Source of the DNA: Porticoccaceae bacterium
GTDB lineage: Bacteria > Pseudomonadota > Gammaproteobacteria > Pseudomonadales > Porticoccaceae
NCBI GenBank assembly: GCA_029238255.1
Contig: JAQWGK010000050.1
Span: forward strand, 62,001-126,000
Direction of reading: 5' to 3'
Length of the DNA: 64,000 nt
The notes under the pieces are model-generated. The model worked only from the letters and a program-made list of their open reading frames with translations. It did no database searches and was not told the origin of the DNA. Positions within the stretch are counted from its first letter, which is position 1. The number at the start of each line of letters is the position of its first letter. The translations under genes and the position numbers were made by a program. This document shows positions 36,073 through 45,314 of this stretch, one piece after another.

Positions 36073-36879
36073 CTAGCGCTGGCAGTGGGCGCAGAAAACT
36101 GAACTGCGCTGACCAAGCCGTATCTCTCGAAGTGGTTTTTGACAGCTTACACATGCCTCTCCGCCGCGCCCATAGACCATCAGTGTCTGCTGAAAATAGC
36201 CCGGCTCGCCATTGCCGTTCACAAAGTCCCGCAATGTTGTTCCACCCTGCTCAATCGCCGCACGCAAAACATCTTTAATGTGACCCGCTAGTTCTTCATA
36301 GCGCTGCAGAGAGACTTTGCCGGCGCTGCGGTCGGGCCTTATGCCGCTGCGAAAAAGCGCCTCTGAGGCGTAGATATTTCCAACACCGACAACGATTTTA
36401 TTTTCCATAATAAATGGCTTAACGGCCATTTTGCGTTTGCGGGAGAGATCATAAAGCCGCCGGCCATTAAATTCTTCGGTCAGGGGTTCGGGCCCTAAAT
36501 GATCTAGCTGAGGATGGCCGTCAGGAGACCACAGCCAAGCACCAAAGCGTCGCGGATCGTGGTAGCGCAGGCACTTTCCATTGCCCATCTGCATTTCAAT
36601 ATGATCGTGCTTGCGTCGCTCGGAGCCCTGATCTACCAGACGTAAACTGCCACTCATACCCAGGTGAACCATCATTGAGCCACGTTCAAGGTTCATAATC
36701 AGATACTTGGCGCGACGGGTTAGGGACAGCAGTCGCTGGCCTTCAACAATCTCAGATATACCCTCGGTAACCGGCCAGCGCAGGGAACCATTGTAAACCC
36801 GCAATTGCGCAATTACAGATCCCCTAAGATGTGGCTCTATCCCTCTTAATGTTGTTTCTACTTCAGGTAATTCAGGCAT
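36073..36879 (-). CDS. mutM: Formamidopyrimidine-DNA glycosylase
   Basis: MutM excises 8-oxoguanine and nicks the abasic site. The 268-residue protein starts [17 protein letters not shown] (catalytic P2, E3 after Met removal), keeps the K near residue 57 (RRAKYLI), the H2TH region ([14 protein letters not shown]) and the C-terminal zinc finger with four cysteines (CVSCQKPL and FCAHC). The gene stands alone, convergent to coaD. Confidence 0.96.
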   Translation of the reverse strand: MPELPEVETTLRGIEPHLRGSVIAQLRVYNGSLRWPVTEGISEIVEGQRLLSLTRRAKYLIMNLERGSMMVHLGMSGSLRLVDQGSERRKHDHIEMQMGNGKCLRYHDPRRFGAWLWSPDGHPQLDHLGPEPLTEEFNGRRLYDLSRKRKMAVKPFIMENKIVVGVGNIYASEALFRSGIRPDRSAGKVSLQRYEELAGHIKDVLRAAIEQGGTTLRDFVNGNGEPGYFQQTLMVYGRGGEACVSCQKPLREIRLGQRSSVFCAHCQR

Positions 36880-36922
36880 AATTTCTCAATGATGTTTTCC
36901 TAATTGAATCGTTTTCTGTCAC

Positions 36923-36936
36923 ACTGTTGTAACAGT
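36923..36936. promoter_or_regulatory. 14-bp palindrome upstream of exbD
   Basis: ACTGTT-GT-AACAGT lies in the mutM/exbD divergent spacer, about 115 bases before the exbD ATG and 43 bases from the mutM start. It has the form of a dimer operator. I cannot name a regulator; it is not a Fur box. Confidence 0.35.
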
Positions 36937-37052
36937 ATACAGGTTGATTTAATGTCTATACTGAACCGGAATAGATGCGCTGGTAATTCCAAGAAAAACT
37001 AGTAAAATGCGCGTCTCAACGTATATCCGCTAGACTTGAAGGTGCACCATCG

Positions 37053-37460
37053 ATGGCGCTAGGTAAAAGACGAAAGGAAGAGGAAGAATCAAATATTGAT
37101 ATGACTCCAATGCTGGATGTTGTATTTATTATGCTGATTTTTTTCATTGTTACAGCTTCATTTGTAAATGAGTCTGGGCTCGATGTTAATCGCCCACCAA
37201 CTTCAGATGAGCCGCCACCAGATAGTGAAAACACCAACATTGTTTTTCGCGTTTCTGAAAGCAATGAACTGACTCTCGAAGGGCGACGCATTGATGTTCG
37301 CTCGGTTCGTGCAAACGTTGAGCGTATGCACGCCGAAAAGCCGGAAGCCAAGGTTATTGTCAGCGCTCACCCGAAATCTAAAACTGAACTTTTTGTTCTG
37401 ATTTCAGATCAGGCCCGAGAAGCCGGTGTTTATGATGTGTCCTTATCAACGGATGAGTAA
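37053..37460 (+). CDS. exbD: ExbD/TolR family protein, stand-alone
   Basis: The 135-residue protein has a basic N-tail, one membrane helix with the proton-path aspartate in NIDMTPMLDVVFIMLIFFIV (D26 region) and a periplasmic domain ending DVSLSTDE. ExbD works with ExbB to energise TonB. No ExbB gene is next to it: mutM is upstream, a terminator lies 26 bases downstream, and the tonB gene is 34 kb away. In relatives ExbD usually sits in exbB-exbD or exbB-exbD-exbD-tonB operons, so this copy must borrow its partner. ATG follows a weak ribosome site. Confidence 0.9.
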   Translation: MALGKRRKEEEESNIDMTPMLDVVFIMLIFFIVTASFVNESGLDVNRPPTSDEPPPDSENTNIVFRVSESNELTLEGRRIDVRSVRANVERMHAEKPEAKVIVSAHPKSKTELFVLISDQAREAGVYDVSLSTDE

Positions 37461-37485
37461 CATTTAGAGACAGCAAAAAATAATA

Positions 37486-37515
37486 AGCCTCGCCCTATCG
37501 GCGGGGCTTCTTTTT
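37486..37515 (+). terminator. exbD terminator
   Basis: AGCCTCGCC (37486-37494), loop CTATC, GGCGGGGCT (37500-37508), then TCTTTTT. Nine pairs with one G-U. It lies 26 bases after the exbD stop. Confidence 0.93.
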
Positions 37516-37520
37516 GCATG

Positions 37521-37560
37521 GGGCTTTTACTTACGAGCTTTTACTTACGGGCTTTTCTCC
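37521..37560 (+). repeat. 14-bp tandem repeat between exbD and the receptor gene
   Basis: GGGCTTTTACTTAC (37521-37534), GAGCTTTTACTTAC (37535-37548) and the partial unit GGGCTTTTCTCC (37549-37560). The first two differ at one base. It begins 6 bases after the exbD terminator T-run. Confidence 0.8.
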
Positions 37561-37654
37561 TGAGCCCCCTTGAGAGCCCGCCTAAATTAATACCGCTACC
37601 GGAGCTCACCTTCTGCTAGCAAACTTCTTTCACCCACATCTTTTAACCCAACAT

Positions 37655-37690
37655 AAAAAAACCCCCGCCTTGCGACGGGGGTTTTAGAGC
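37655..37690 (-). terminator. Terminator of the Oar-type receptor gene
   Basis: On the minus strand AAAACCCCCG, an 8-base loop and CGGGGGTTTT (37658-37685) are followed by three more T bases. The stem sits about 44 bases beyond the receptor stop and would also work from the other side. Confidence 0.88.
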
Positions 37691-37728
37691 CTTGAGTAAA
37701 GGCTTTATTACCTATGCTGCATACAACC

Positions 37729-40599
37729 TTAGAAGGCGTAGCGAGCACTCATACGATAGAACCTAGGACGCTGGAAAGAGGTTGTCTTGCCAAAGTTAGC
37801 CGTATCGTCTTCCTGAACTTCGGTAATAGCATCCGCATTCAACACGTTGAACAGGTCAAGTGAAACCACTAGATCTGAACCGGCAACATCGAATGTGTAC
37901 TGCGCATTTAGGTCGATATTGGTATAGCTAGGCGTGGTGCCCAAGCTGCCACGTGGAACTGGCTCGCCGTCGCAGTAGAATGACGCTTCGTCATAGGCCG
38001 CTGCGAAATCATCCGTTGGGTGAATACCGAAACAACCCTTGGGACGACCGGTCTGCCACATAACATTGGCGCCGAGACGAATACCATTCTCAAGCTGATA
38101 GCTACCGTACATCTTGAGTGTATGACGACGGTCATTTGGCAGGTTACCCGAACCAAAGTCAGTCAGGCCTGGCTGGTCGAAGTTGGTGGTTAGACCCGCA
38201 TCGTCCTGTCCATTATCTGAACGAACATAGCCTTCGTTGTTACCCCAGCTGTGCGCCCAAGTATAAGATGCATCGAGGCTCCACTTACCATCAAATGGAC
38301 GGCTCATAGTGGCTTCAATTGCAGCATACTGACGGGTGGCTTCTGGATAGTTAAGTTCCTCGGCACTCAGAGTTACCCACTCTTCCTGCTCTGGAATATA
38401 AACCGTCATTGGAGCACCTGGATTGGCCAGAACATACTGGTGGAATCCAGAGAATACTTCTTCAACCGTATCGCCATCTGTCAGCGAGTCATCCCAGTTA
38501 CCATTGGCGTTGTATTGACTAATAACCGCAGCATCGATCGCCACATCTTCAATAGAGGTTTCAAGGTTACGATAGATAGCCTTGATACCGTAGGTCACAT
38601 CACTGTCTGCTGTCATTTGATAGCCAACAATAAACTCTGACTGATACATAGCATCAAGCTCAGAATCTACTACAGAGCGGGTATCTGGCACTTCGCCGTT
38701 ACCAAACACTTCAGTGTCGTAAGGCGTTGCCGCAACACCTGAAGGTGTAGAGTCAGCATTCTGACTGCCGTCCCAATCGTAGAAGTCATGGATATAGGTC
38801 TCGCCACCAGATAAACGGATATTGGTGTTAGAGGCAATTGGCAGATAGTACAGACCCCAGTTGGCAAATACCTTCTGTCGTCCATCACCAGCTGGATCCC
38901 AGGTAACCGACAGGCGAGGTGCCCATTGGTCTTCAACAGTTACAAACTCATCGCCATCGGCATTGAAGTTAGTAAATGTCTCATTACGCAAACCCAATTC
39001 AAGCATCAGGTTGTCGTTTACCGTCCAGGTATCCTGGATGTAGTAGGAGCTGGATTCAACATCGAACTCACCACCAGAGGCGTAGGTACGTCTGCGCACG
39101 TTAGCCCCTGAAGGACATTCTGTTGCAACATCACAGAGATAGGCATCAGTGTCATTTTCAGGATGCAGCAGCCAGTAAACACCACCGGAGTTAACCGTAA
39201 AGTTGGTTGATACATTTTCTTCGTTATCAATACCAAACTCGAGGAAGTGATCACCCAGATCCCAAGACAGATCCATACGCATGCTCTTACGCTGATCTTC
39301 GCCTTCGTCCACACTAAACGAAGTCCAGCCACCCTGAGCTTCGAAATCACCGTCGATTACCTGATAGACAACCGGGCTAGAGGCCGTTGAAGGCGCCGTG
39401 GTTCTGTTGGCATTGTTTTCACCAGCGGAGACAGATAGCTCAATGCTATCGGTGATTTCGCCGGTATAAGTAACAACCCAGTTTTCACCACCGCGGTTAT
39501 AGAGCGTATCACCAAGGTAAGTACCAACGGTCTGTGTATCAAAATCGTACTCGTAAGTACCTTCAACAGCATCAGACTTATCGCTAAATGCAGTGACTTC
39601 CAAACGATGTCCGTCAGCAATAATTGCATCGAGTTTGGCTCCCCAGAAGCTACCGTCGAGCTGTTCTTTATAGCCACGACCACTGGTAACACCATAATAT
39701 TCCTGGCTCTCATCAGTTTCACTGTAGAGACCATAGAAGAAAACACGATCTTCAATCAAAGCACCGGAGGCGTAGATATCGAAAGTTGTATCAGTCTGGT
39801 CATCATTGTTGTTATCAGCCGCATAGGTATTTGGGCTGGTGTCCATTTGGCCATCGAAGTAAGCGTTGACACCAAACTTGAACTCATTTGAACCGCTCTT
39901 CGAACGAGCGTTCATCACACCACCAGTTGAACGACCATACTTGGCTGAGTAACCACCGGTTTTAACCTGAATAGTCTCATAGAACTCAAATGGAACTTTT
40001 GAGAAGCCAAGACCATTTCTAAAGTTGGTGGTATTCAAACCATTAATAAAGCTGGTGTTCTCTGCGACAGATGAGCCAGAGAAGCTGGTACCAGTAAATG
40101 CATTATCACCGCGAGATACACCGGGGGCCAAGAGTGTAACTGAACCCAGAGTACGGTTTACTGGCAACTGCTCTAAATCTTCTGCACTGATAACCAGACC
40201 GATCTCACCAATACCGGAGTCAATCGCAGCAACTTTTGCACCGCTGACAATAACTTCCTCAACACTGGCTTCATTGGCATCGAGGCTGACTTTAGAGGTA
40301 CCGGAAATAACGACGGCAACAGCTTCACTATCTACCACCTTGCCACCTTTGCTGACAGTGACCGTATAGGTTCCTGGAGCCAGGCTACCGGAACGGAACG
40401 AACCAGAATCACCGACTGCAATGGATTTAGAAACACCGCGTGTTTTATCAGAAATTACTACGACAGTTGAGCTATCACCACCAGCTACACTACCGCGAAT
40501 AGAGCCATCCGCTGACTGGGCAAATGCCGTTGTCGAGCCAATACTGGCGCCCGCAATAGCAATGGCCAGCAAGCTGCCCTTGAGGATTTTTGAAGACAT
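37729..40599 (-). CDS. TonB-dependent receptor, Oar/CarboxypepD-regulatory type
   Basis: The 956-residue outer-membrane receptor has a signal peptide (cut after A27 in STTAFAQ), a carboxypeptidase-regulatory-like beta domain (about 31-108), a TonB box (VEEVIVSG, 113-120), a plug (SAEDLEQLPVNRTLGSVTLLAPGV onward) and a 22-strand barrel ending in RFYRMSARYAF. Receptors of this type often import oligosaccharides, peptides or other large substrates; the substrate here is unknown. GGGAGTG precedes the ATG. It follows the FecR-linked receptor on the same strand after 207 bases but has its own strong ribosome site and terminator. Confidence 0.92.
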   Translation of the reverse strand: MSSKILKGSLLAIAIAGASIGSTTAFAQSADGSIRGSVAGGDSSTVVVISDKTRGVSKSIAVGDSGSFRSGSLAPGTYTVTVSKGGKVVDSEAVAVVISGTSKVSLDANEASVEEVIVSGAKVAAIDSGIGEIGLVISAEDLEQLPVNRTLGSVTLLAPGVSRGDNAFTGTSFSGSSVAENTSFINGLNTTNFRNGLGFSKVPFEFYETIQVKTGGYSAKYGRSTGGVMNARSKSGSNEFKFGVNAYFDGQMDTSPNTYAADNNNDDQTDTTFDIYASGALIEDRVFFYGLYSETDESQEYYGVTSGRGYKEQLDGSFWGAKLDAIIADGHRLEVTAFSDKSDAVEGTYEYDFDTQTVGTYLGDTLYNRGGENWVVTYTGEITDSIELSVSAGENNANRTTAPSTASSPVVYQVIDGDFEAQGGWTSFSVDEGEDQRKSMRMDLSWDLGDHFLEFGIDNEENVSTNFTVNSGGVYWLLHPENDTDAYLCDVATECPSGANVRRRTYASGGEFDVESSSYYIQDTWTVNDNLMLELGLRNETFTNFNADGDEFVTVEDQWAPRLSVTWDPAGDGRQKVFANWGLYYLPIASNTNIRLSGGETYIHDFYDWDGSQNADSTPSGVAATPYDTEVFGNGEVPDTRSVVDSELDAMYQSEFIVGYQMTADSDVTYGIKAIYRNLETSIEDVAIDAAVISQYNANGNWDDSLTDGDTVEEVFSGFHQYVLANPGAPMTVYIPEQEEWVTLSAEELNYPEATRQYAAIEATMSRPFDGKWSLDASYTWAHSWGNNEGYVRSDNGQDDAGLTTNFDQPGLTDFGSGNLPNDRRHTLKMYGSYQLENGIRLGANVMWQTGRPKGCFGIHPTDDFAAAYDEASFYCDGEPVPRGSLGTTPSYTNIDLNAQYTFDVAGSDLVVSLDLFNVLNADAITEVQEDDTANFGKTTSFQRPRFYRMSARYAF

Positions 40600-40806
40600 G
40601 ATATCACTCCCATGATTTTTTAAATTAACTGCTAAATTGGCCCAATCTTTGAAGGCTCTTTTTATTAACTAGTTGAATTCGCAAGATTTATAATTAATGC
40701 CCATTTCTCCGTGGGCTATAAATGCAACGTATGGGAGATAAGACCCCTCAGCTATAAAGCGAAGGAAATCGACGATGAATAGAGGTAATAGTCTTGTATT
40801 GTAGTC

Positions 40807-43800
40807 TTATAGGTGATGACTAAATCTTGCGTAGAAAAATCTGCCCGTGGATTCATAGGTTCGCGAATCAAAATTATCGTTAAATGCAGTGGCCAGGAAG
40901 GGAGGAGATTCGTTAAGTATATTGTCGACGCCAAGGGTAAACAGAGACTCTCCCGAATTAAAATAGTAGCTCATTTGAGCATCTTCGCGGGACCAGGCTT
41001 CCGAGTGACGCTGACCGCCGGAACCATTGATGGTCTCGGTTAGACCACTGACACGAAACGATGACAGCGCAACTTCCCAGCGCCCAAACTGCCAAAATAA
41101 ATTAAGTCTGGCTTTCCATTTCGGTAGAGCCCCGGAACCCTCCGCGGCCTCATCGGCAAAGGTACCCGCCAGCTCTTGCGGGTCTGCAGTCGGGGCTGCC
41201 TGAAGCTGGTATGAATTAATATGCGAGCCACTTAGATCAACACCCAGGCTCCCCCATTTGGCGATAAAAACGCGCCAGGAAATATCCGCGTCCAAACCTG
41301 ATACTGTCCGGGTGCCGAGATTTTCATTATTGGCTACAACTTTTATCACCTCGCCATTTTCATCGCGAATAATGCGGTTGCTATAGCTCAGATTGGCAGC
41401 GTTCTGGTCGAGAAAGAACTGCCCACTGGCACCAATAATATTATCCACTTCGATGCGATAGGCATCGACACCAAAGGTGAAGTTACGCAATCCGGGCGGT
41501 GTGTAAATAAACCCCAACGAAAGGTTTTTTGAGATTTCCGGCCGCAGGGCAGTATTGCCACCGGTTACGGTTAAATACTGAACTCGCAGTGGGTCTGTTT
41601 GCACCTCACAGCCCGGTAGCACGCCAACATTTCCAGGTTCTGAACAGGGGTCGACCAAAAACGCCTGACTGATACTGTCGCTTTGATTCAACTCAAATAA
41701 TGACGGTGCCCTAAAACCCTGCGAGATACTTCCGCGCAGCATTAAATCGCTGTTGGGTCGGTAACGCAGCGCCAACTTGGGGTTGGCCTCTGAGCCAAAA
41801 TCGCTGAACTGGGTTGCCCGGAGGGAAATATTGGCCTCTAAAACCGTCTCTGCGATGGCGTCTTCAGCGGTAATAATGGGCACTAGCGATTCTATATAAA
41901 GCTCCGAACTGCTTCTGTCTCCGCGACTGCTGCCGAACTCTCCACCAATTAATTGGTTGTTTTCTACCCGTGCATCGGCCTCAGTGGAAAAGGTTTCCCT
42001 GCGCATCTCCAAGCCCGCCGCAAACTCAATATTATCCACCGATGAAATTCTGGCAACCTGGGACATATCTATATTAATGGAGGCCAATGTTGAATGGCCT
42101 CTATTGATGGCGTTGGCGCGAATATAATTAAGCTGTGCATCAGTGATCGCATCTGGCGATCCAAAAAAGTTAATCGGTACACAGCCAGCGGTGGCGGCGC
42201 AGGTTGAACTGCTGCCAAGCCCCTGCGCAAGATTGTCTGCATCGACCAGATTGCGCCACTGTTCCAGAGCTTTGTTTTCGCTCCAGTTAAGGCTGATCTG
42301 CCACTCACCATCGCGCAGTGTGCCCATTAATCTGGTGTTGGCGCGAAAAGTCTCAGACTGATTGGTCTGCACTCGCGGCCCTAAACCCAGCAAGCGAATG
42401 CGCGCATCACTAATATCCACCGCAAATGGGTTGTATTGGTTGGCCGCAGAAATACTTAAAGGCATTTCTTCAAAGGCGGTAAAAATCGGTGCCGGCGCTA
42501 AAGTGATATGGGTGGTATTTGTTACATAGCCAAGCTCAAAGGTGCTCTCCAGGGTGTCTAACCCCGTCAGGTTGCCAGAGATAAAAAAGGAATCTCGTTT
42601 TGAGGGTGCAAGGGAAGAGGTTTGCGCCTGATAATCAAACAGATCTTCGTCGGTCACGGCGCGAAAATCTGAGGGGGCACTTCCAGTCATCCGCCCCTCA
42701 GCGAGAGTAACAATATTCTCGCCCACAAGAATTCGTGCATTGGGGGTGGCACTTGAGCGCTGATCAAATCCGCCAAAATTCCTCGCATCAGCCGATCTCG
42801 AAATTGCTCTCTCACGACTAAACAGACCGTCCTGATCAAAGTGGGAAGCCATGGCTAACAACTCTATGCCGCCAACCTTGCCACTGGCTAGAATATCCAG
42901 ACGGTTGGTCTGGTTATCCCCTGAATCCGATATTCCGGAAAAAGAATTCAGCAAAATCCCATCAAAGTTTTTGCGCAAAATAACATTAACCACACCGGCA
43001 ATCGCATCTGAACCATAGATAGACGAACCGCTGTCTTTAAGAATTTCGATTCGGTCTACTGCTGCCAGAGGAATACTGTTGAGATCAACGGAGCCTCCGT
43101 CAATGGCATTGGGCGCGCTGCGCAGCCCATTAATCAGCACCAGTGTATTGGTGTCGGGCAACCCACGCAGGGTCACACTAGCAGTTCCGTTGCCACCGTT
43201 GCTAACCGCCGTGCTCATAGAATTTCCAGCCACTTCCGGTGTAAATCGCATCAACTGGGACAGGGTTTGCGCGCCGGAGAGGCGAATTTCAGTAGCGGTA
43301 ATAATATCTGTAGGGGTAAACGAGTTACTGTCTAGCTGCTTGAATCTGGACCCGGTCAGGGGTTTACCACGGACAATTAACTCTTCAATCATCGAGTACT
43401 GTTTTTTACTTAGCTGTAGATCCTTATGCATCGCCGTGCAGTCCCATCCGGACTGGCAGCGCGGCAAAACCACAACAGTCTGAGGACCAACGATGCGGTA
43501 TTCAATCTCGCGATTTTCAATCAACCGATCCAATACCTGCAAAATACTATAGCTGCCAACTACCTCAGGGATATCCTGATCGTTGCGCATTGAAGAGGGG
43601 AAAATAATTGAAGACTGGGTTTGCTGACCCAGGGCGACCAGCGAGCTGTGGAGGCTGCCCTGAGGCAACTCAACGCTGTAGAGATCGGTGACAATGGCCT
43701 GGGCTGAAGAGCCCAGAAGGATTGACATGAAACAGATGGTCGACAGCAACTGTGTGCGGCTAAAAGTTAGCAGCCAGCGGTTAACATCATTGAACATCCG

Positions 43801-43812
43801 AAAAAATGCCAT
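40807..43812 (-). CDS. TonB-dependent receptor with STN signalling domain (FecA-like)
   Basis: The 1001-residue protein has a signal peptide (cut after A39), an STN domain (about 44-115, VELPQGSLHSSLVALG), a TonB box (EELIVRG, 143-149), a plug (LSQLMRFTPEVAG, NTLVLINGLR, VDRIEILKDSGSSIYGSDAIAGVVN) and a long barrel. The STN domain should touch FecR, so ligand binding can switch on the nearby sigma factor. The last residue is Leu (ARFSHHL), not the usual aromatic. The ATG at 43812 lacks a ribosome site and is part of a 15-bp sequence repeated in inverted form at 45273; an internal ATG at codon 6 is a possible start. Confidence 0.92.
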   Translation of the reverse strand: MAFFRMFNDVNRWLLTFSRTQLLSTICFMSILLGSSAQAIVTDLYSVELPQGSLHSSLVALGQQTQSSIIFPSSMRNDQDIPEVVGSYSILQVLDRLIENREIEYRIVGPQTVVVLPRCQSGWDCTAMHKDLQLSKKQYSMIEELIVRGKPLTGSRFKQLDSNSFTPTDIITATEIRLSGAQTLSQLMRFTPEVAGNSMSTAVSNGGNGTASVTLRGLPDTNTLVLINGLRSAPNAIDGGSVDLNSIPLAAVDRIEILKDSGSSIYGSDAIAGVVNVILRKNFDGILLNSFSGISDSGDNQTNRLDILASGKVGGIELLAMASHFDQDGLFSRERAISRSADARNFGGFDQRSSATPNARILVGENIVTLAEGRMTGSAPSDFRAVTDEDLFDYQAQTSSLAPSKRDSFFISGNLTGLDTLESTFELGYVTNTTHITLAPAPIFTAFEEMPLSISAANQYNPFAVDISDARIRLLGLGPRVQTNQSETFRANTRLMGTLRDGEWQISLNWSENKALEQWRNLVDADNLAQGLGSSSTCAATAGCVPINFFGSPDAITDAQLNYIRANAINRGHSTLASINIDMSQVARISSVDNIEFAAGLEMRRETFSTEADARVENNQLIGGEFGSSRGDRSSSELYIESLVPIITAEDAIAETVLEANISLRATQFSDFGSEANPKLALRYRPNSDLMLRGSISQGFRAPSLFELNQSDSISQAFLVDPCSEPGNVGVLPGCEVQTDPLRVQYLTVTGGNTALRPEISKNLSLGFIYTPPGLRNFTFGVDAYRIEVDNIIGASGQFFLDQNAANLSYSNRIIRDENGEVIKVVANNENLGTRTVSGLDADISWRVFIAKWGSLGVDLSGSHINSYQLQAAPTADPQELAGTFADEAAEGSGALPKWKARLNLFWQFGRWEVALSSFRVSGLTETINGSGGQRHSEAWSREDAQMSYYFNSGESLFTLGVDNILNESPPFLATAFNDNFDSRTYESTGRFFYARFSHHL

Positions 43813-43822
43813 AAGGCACAGA
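43808..43822 (-). repeat. Inverted repeat arm A over the receptor start codon
   Basis: On the minus strand this reads TCTGTGCCTTATGGC, with the ATG of the receptor gene inside. The identical 15 bases occur on the plus strand at 45273-45287, so the two are inverted copies 1.45 kb apart, flanking fecR and the gap behind it. Confidence 0.65.
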
Positions 43823-43852
43823 CCCAGCTTAAATATAAAGGGTCATTAAACC

Positions 43853-44887
43853 TTATGGATTAGGCTGAGACAACAACCATTTATTGCCATCTAAAGTTAA
43901 CTCAAGGCCCAACACATTTGCCACTGCGCCGAGAGTTTCTTTCTTTTGGCGGGATGAAAAGGTGCCGGAAATTTTGATGTTTTTAGACACATCATCGGCA
44001 ACTATTACCTGCTTGTGCAGATAGCGATTGAGCATCTCAACCGCATCTCCAATTGAGGTGTTATCAAATAATAACTGTCCCTGCCGCCATGCTGTGGCCT
44101 GAACATTCTCTATATCTGATTGAGTCAGACCTCGAACAGAATCAATCTTTAGCGCTTGATCGACGGTTAATAACTGTGACTGCGCCGATGAAACTGAAGA
44201 TCCACCCGCCTCCTCGACACGCACAATACCTTCGGTAACAGATACGACAGCACTCTGATCAGTCACTCGATAAATATTAAAGGCCGTGCCGACCGCTCGA
44301 ACCGTGGCGCCACCTACATCGACAATAAAGGGTCTGTTTTTGTCGGAGGCAACCGTGAAGAATACTTCACCTTTAAGCAGCTCTATATCGCGACTGTCTT
44401 CCGTTAACGACACAGAGATTTCACTATTGGTGTTAAGTTCGACAACACTGCCATCCGCCAAGGTAACAGCGAGATACTGACCTGTGCCTGCGGTGTAAAT
44501 TTCGCCCTGAGGCTGTATATTAAAAACCGCAATAAAGCCTATAGTCGCCAGTGAAAATGCCAGCACCACCGGCTTCCAAAGACTCTGCCACTTCTCTAAT
44601 AAACCGCTGCCCAGTGAAAGCTGATCATCTGCGGGACTAACCGGCTTATTTGATTCTTTAGTCTGTAGCTCGTCAGTCAAAAGCTCATCTACCGGTAAGC
44701 AAGAGATAGCGCCTAGCGTTTCCCATAGTTCAAGGGACTGATCCCAGGCTACTTGATGTGATTGATCGGCGGTAAGCCAGATAGAAAAACTCTCAAGGCT
44801 TTTGTCGCTAACATTTTCTCCGCGCAACGCAGCAACCCAAGCATCCGCTTGGTCTAGAACGTTTTGATCAATCTGCGCTGTACTCAC
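43853..44887 (-). CDS. fecR: FecR family anti-sigma/sigma regulator
   Basis: The 344-residue protein has an N-terminal cytoplasmic sigma-binding domain (DUF4880-like, about 10-60: ADAWVAALRGENVSDKSLESFSIWL), one membrane helix (about 106-124), the periplasmic FecR domain (130-225: GTGQYLAVTLADGSVVELNTNS, then VGTAFNIYR) and a C-terminal STN-like domain (270-340) that would meet the receptor. It relays the receptor signal to FecI. It ends 40 bases before the receptor start. Confidence 0.93.
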   Translation of the reverse strand: MSTAQIDQNVLDQADAWVAALRGENVSDKSLESFSIWLTADQSHQVAWDQSLELWETLGAISCLPVDELLTDELQTKESNKPVSPADDQLSLGSGLLEKWQSLWKPVVLAFSLATIGFIAVFNIQPQGEIYTAGTGQYLAVTLADGSVVELNTNSEISVSLTEDSRDIELLKGEVFFTVASDKNRPFIVDVGGATVRAVGTAFNIYRVTDQSAVVSVTEGIVRVEEAGGSSVSSAQSQLLTVDQALKIDSVRGLTQSDIENVQATAWRQGQLLFDNTSIGDAVEMLNRYLHKQVIVADDVSKNIKISGTFSSRQKKETLGAVANVLGLELTLDGNKWLLSQPNP

Positions 44888-45314
44888 TGACTTATACTCA
44901 ATTGCTTTTTAATGGGTTGTCTTTAAAGACTATCTTTATTTAGCAGCCTTATTTAAAGGATAGCCGCCTAACCAAATTGCCCTGTTAAATAGTCCGGCAC
45001 AGCTAAGACGAGCAAAACAACAAATACCCCAGAAACTCTTTACATCTTTGCAAAAATTTACCGAATCCTTATTGCCGCATACAAAATCTATGCCACCCAC
45101 ACCTACTTGCCCCATACCAGTCAAGGCCTGCCATAGGGGGCGACTGCATCGAAACAACGATTTTAAGCGCCCCGAAATAGCACATAAGCTCTATAAAAAC
45201 ACTAAACATGCACCAATATCGGGCAATCTGTGGGTTGAGGTGAGCTGGGGTGTTTTACCGCGAAGTGAGCAATCTGTGCCTTATGGCTTTTGATCTATAA
45301 ATTTTAATCCATCA
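44888..45314. other. 427-base gap between fecR and fecI without a supported gene
   Basis: FecI and FecR genes usually abut; here they are far apart. Two short open frames (minus 44936-45157; plus 45048-45293) have no recognisable product or ribosome site. The gap holds GCAATCTGTG twice as a direct repeat (45223-45232 and 45269-45278) and, at its right end, an inverted copy of the receptor start (45273-45287) that would read ATG GCT TTT GAT CTA TAA. It probably carries the fecR promoter and may hold debris of a rearrangement. Confidence 0.55.
45273..45287 (+). repeat. Inverted repeat arm B, in the fecR-fecI gap
   Basis: TCTGTGCCTTATGGC on the plus strand, identical to the minus-strand sequence at the receptor start (43808-43822). 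Similarity fades on both sides (GGCTTTT here, GGCATTTT there). Confidence 0.65.

Noticed and set aside
44936-45157. 73-codon minus-strand frame in the fecR-fecI gap
   Set aside because: No ribosome site, no recognisable domain, cysteine- and tryptophan-rich composition typical of chance frames.
45048-45293. 81-codon plus-strand frame in the fecR-fecI gap
   Set aside because: Against the direction of the fec genes, no family resemblance, ends in the inverted-repeat copy.
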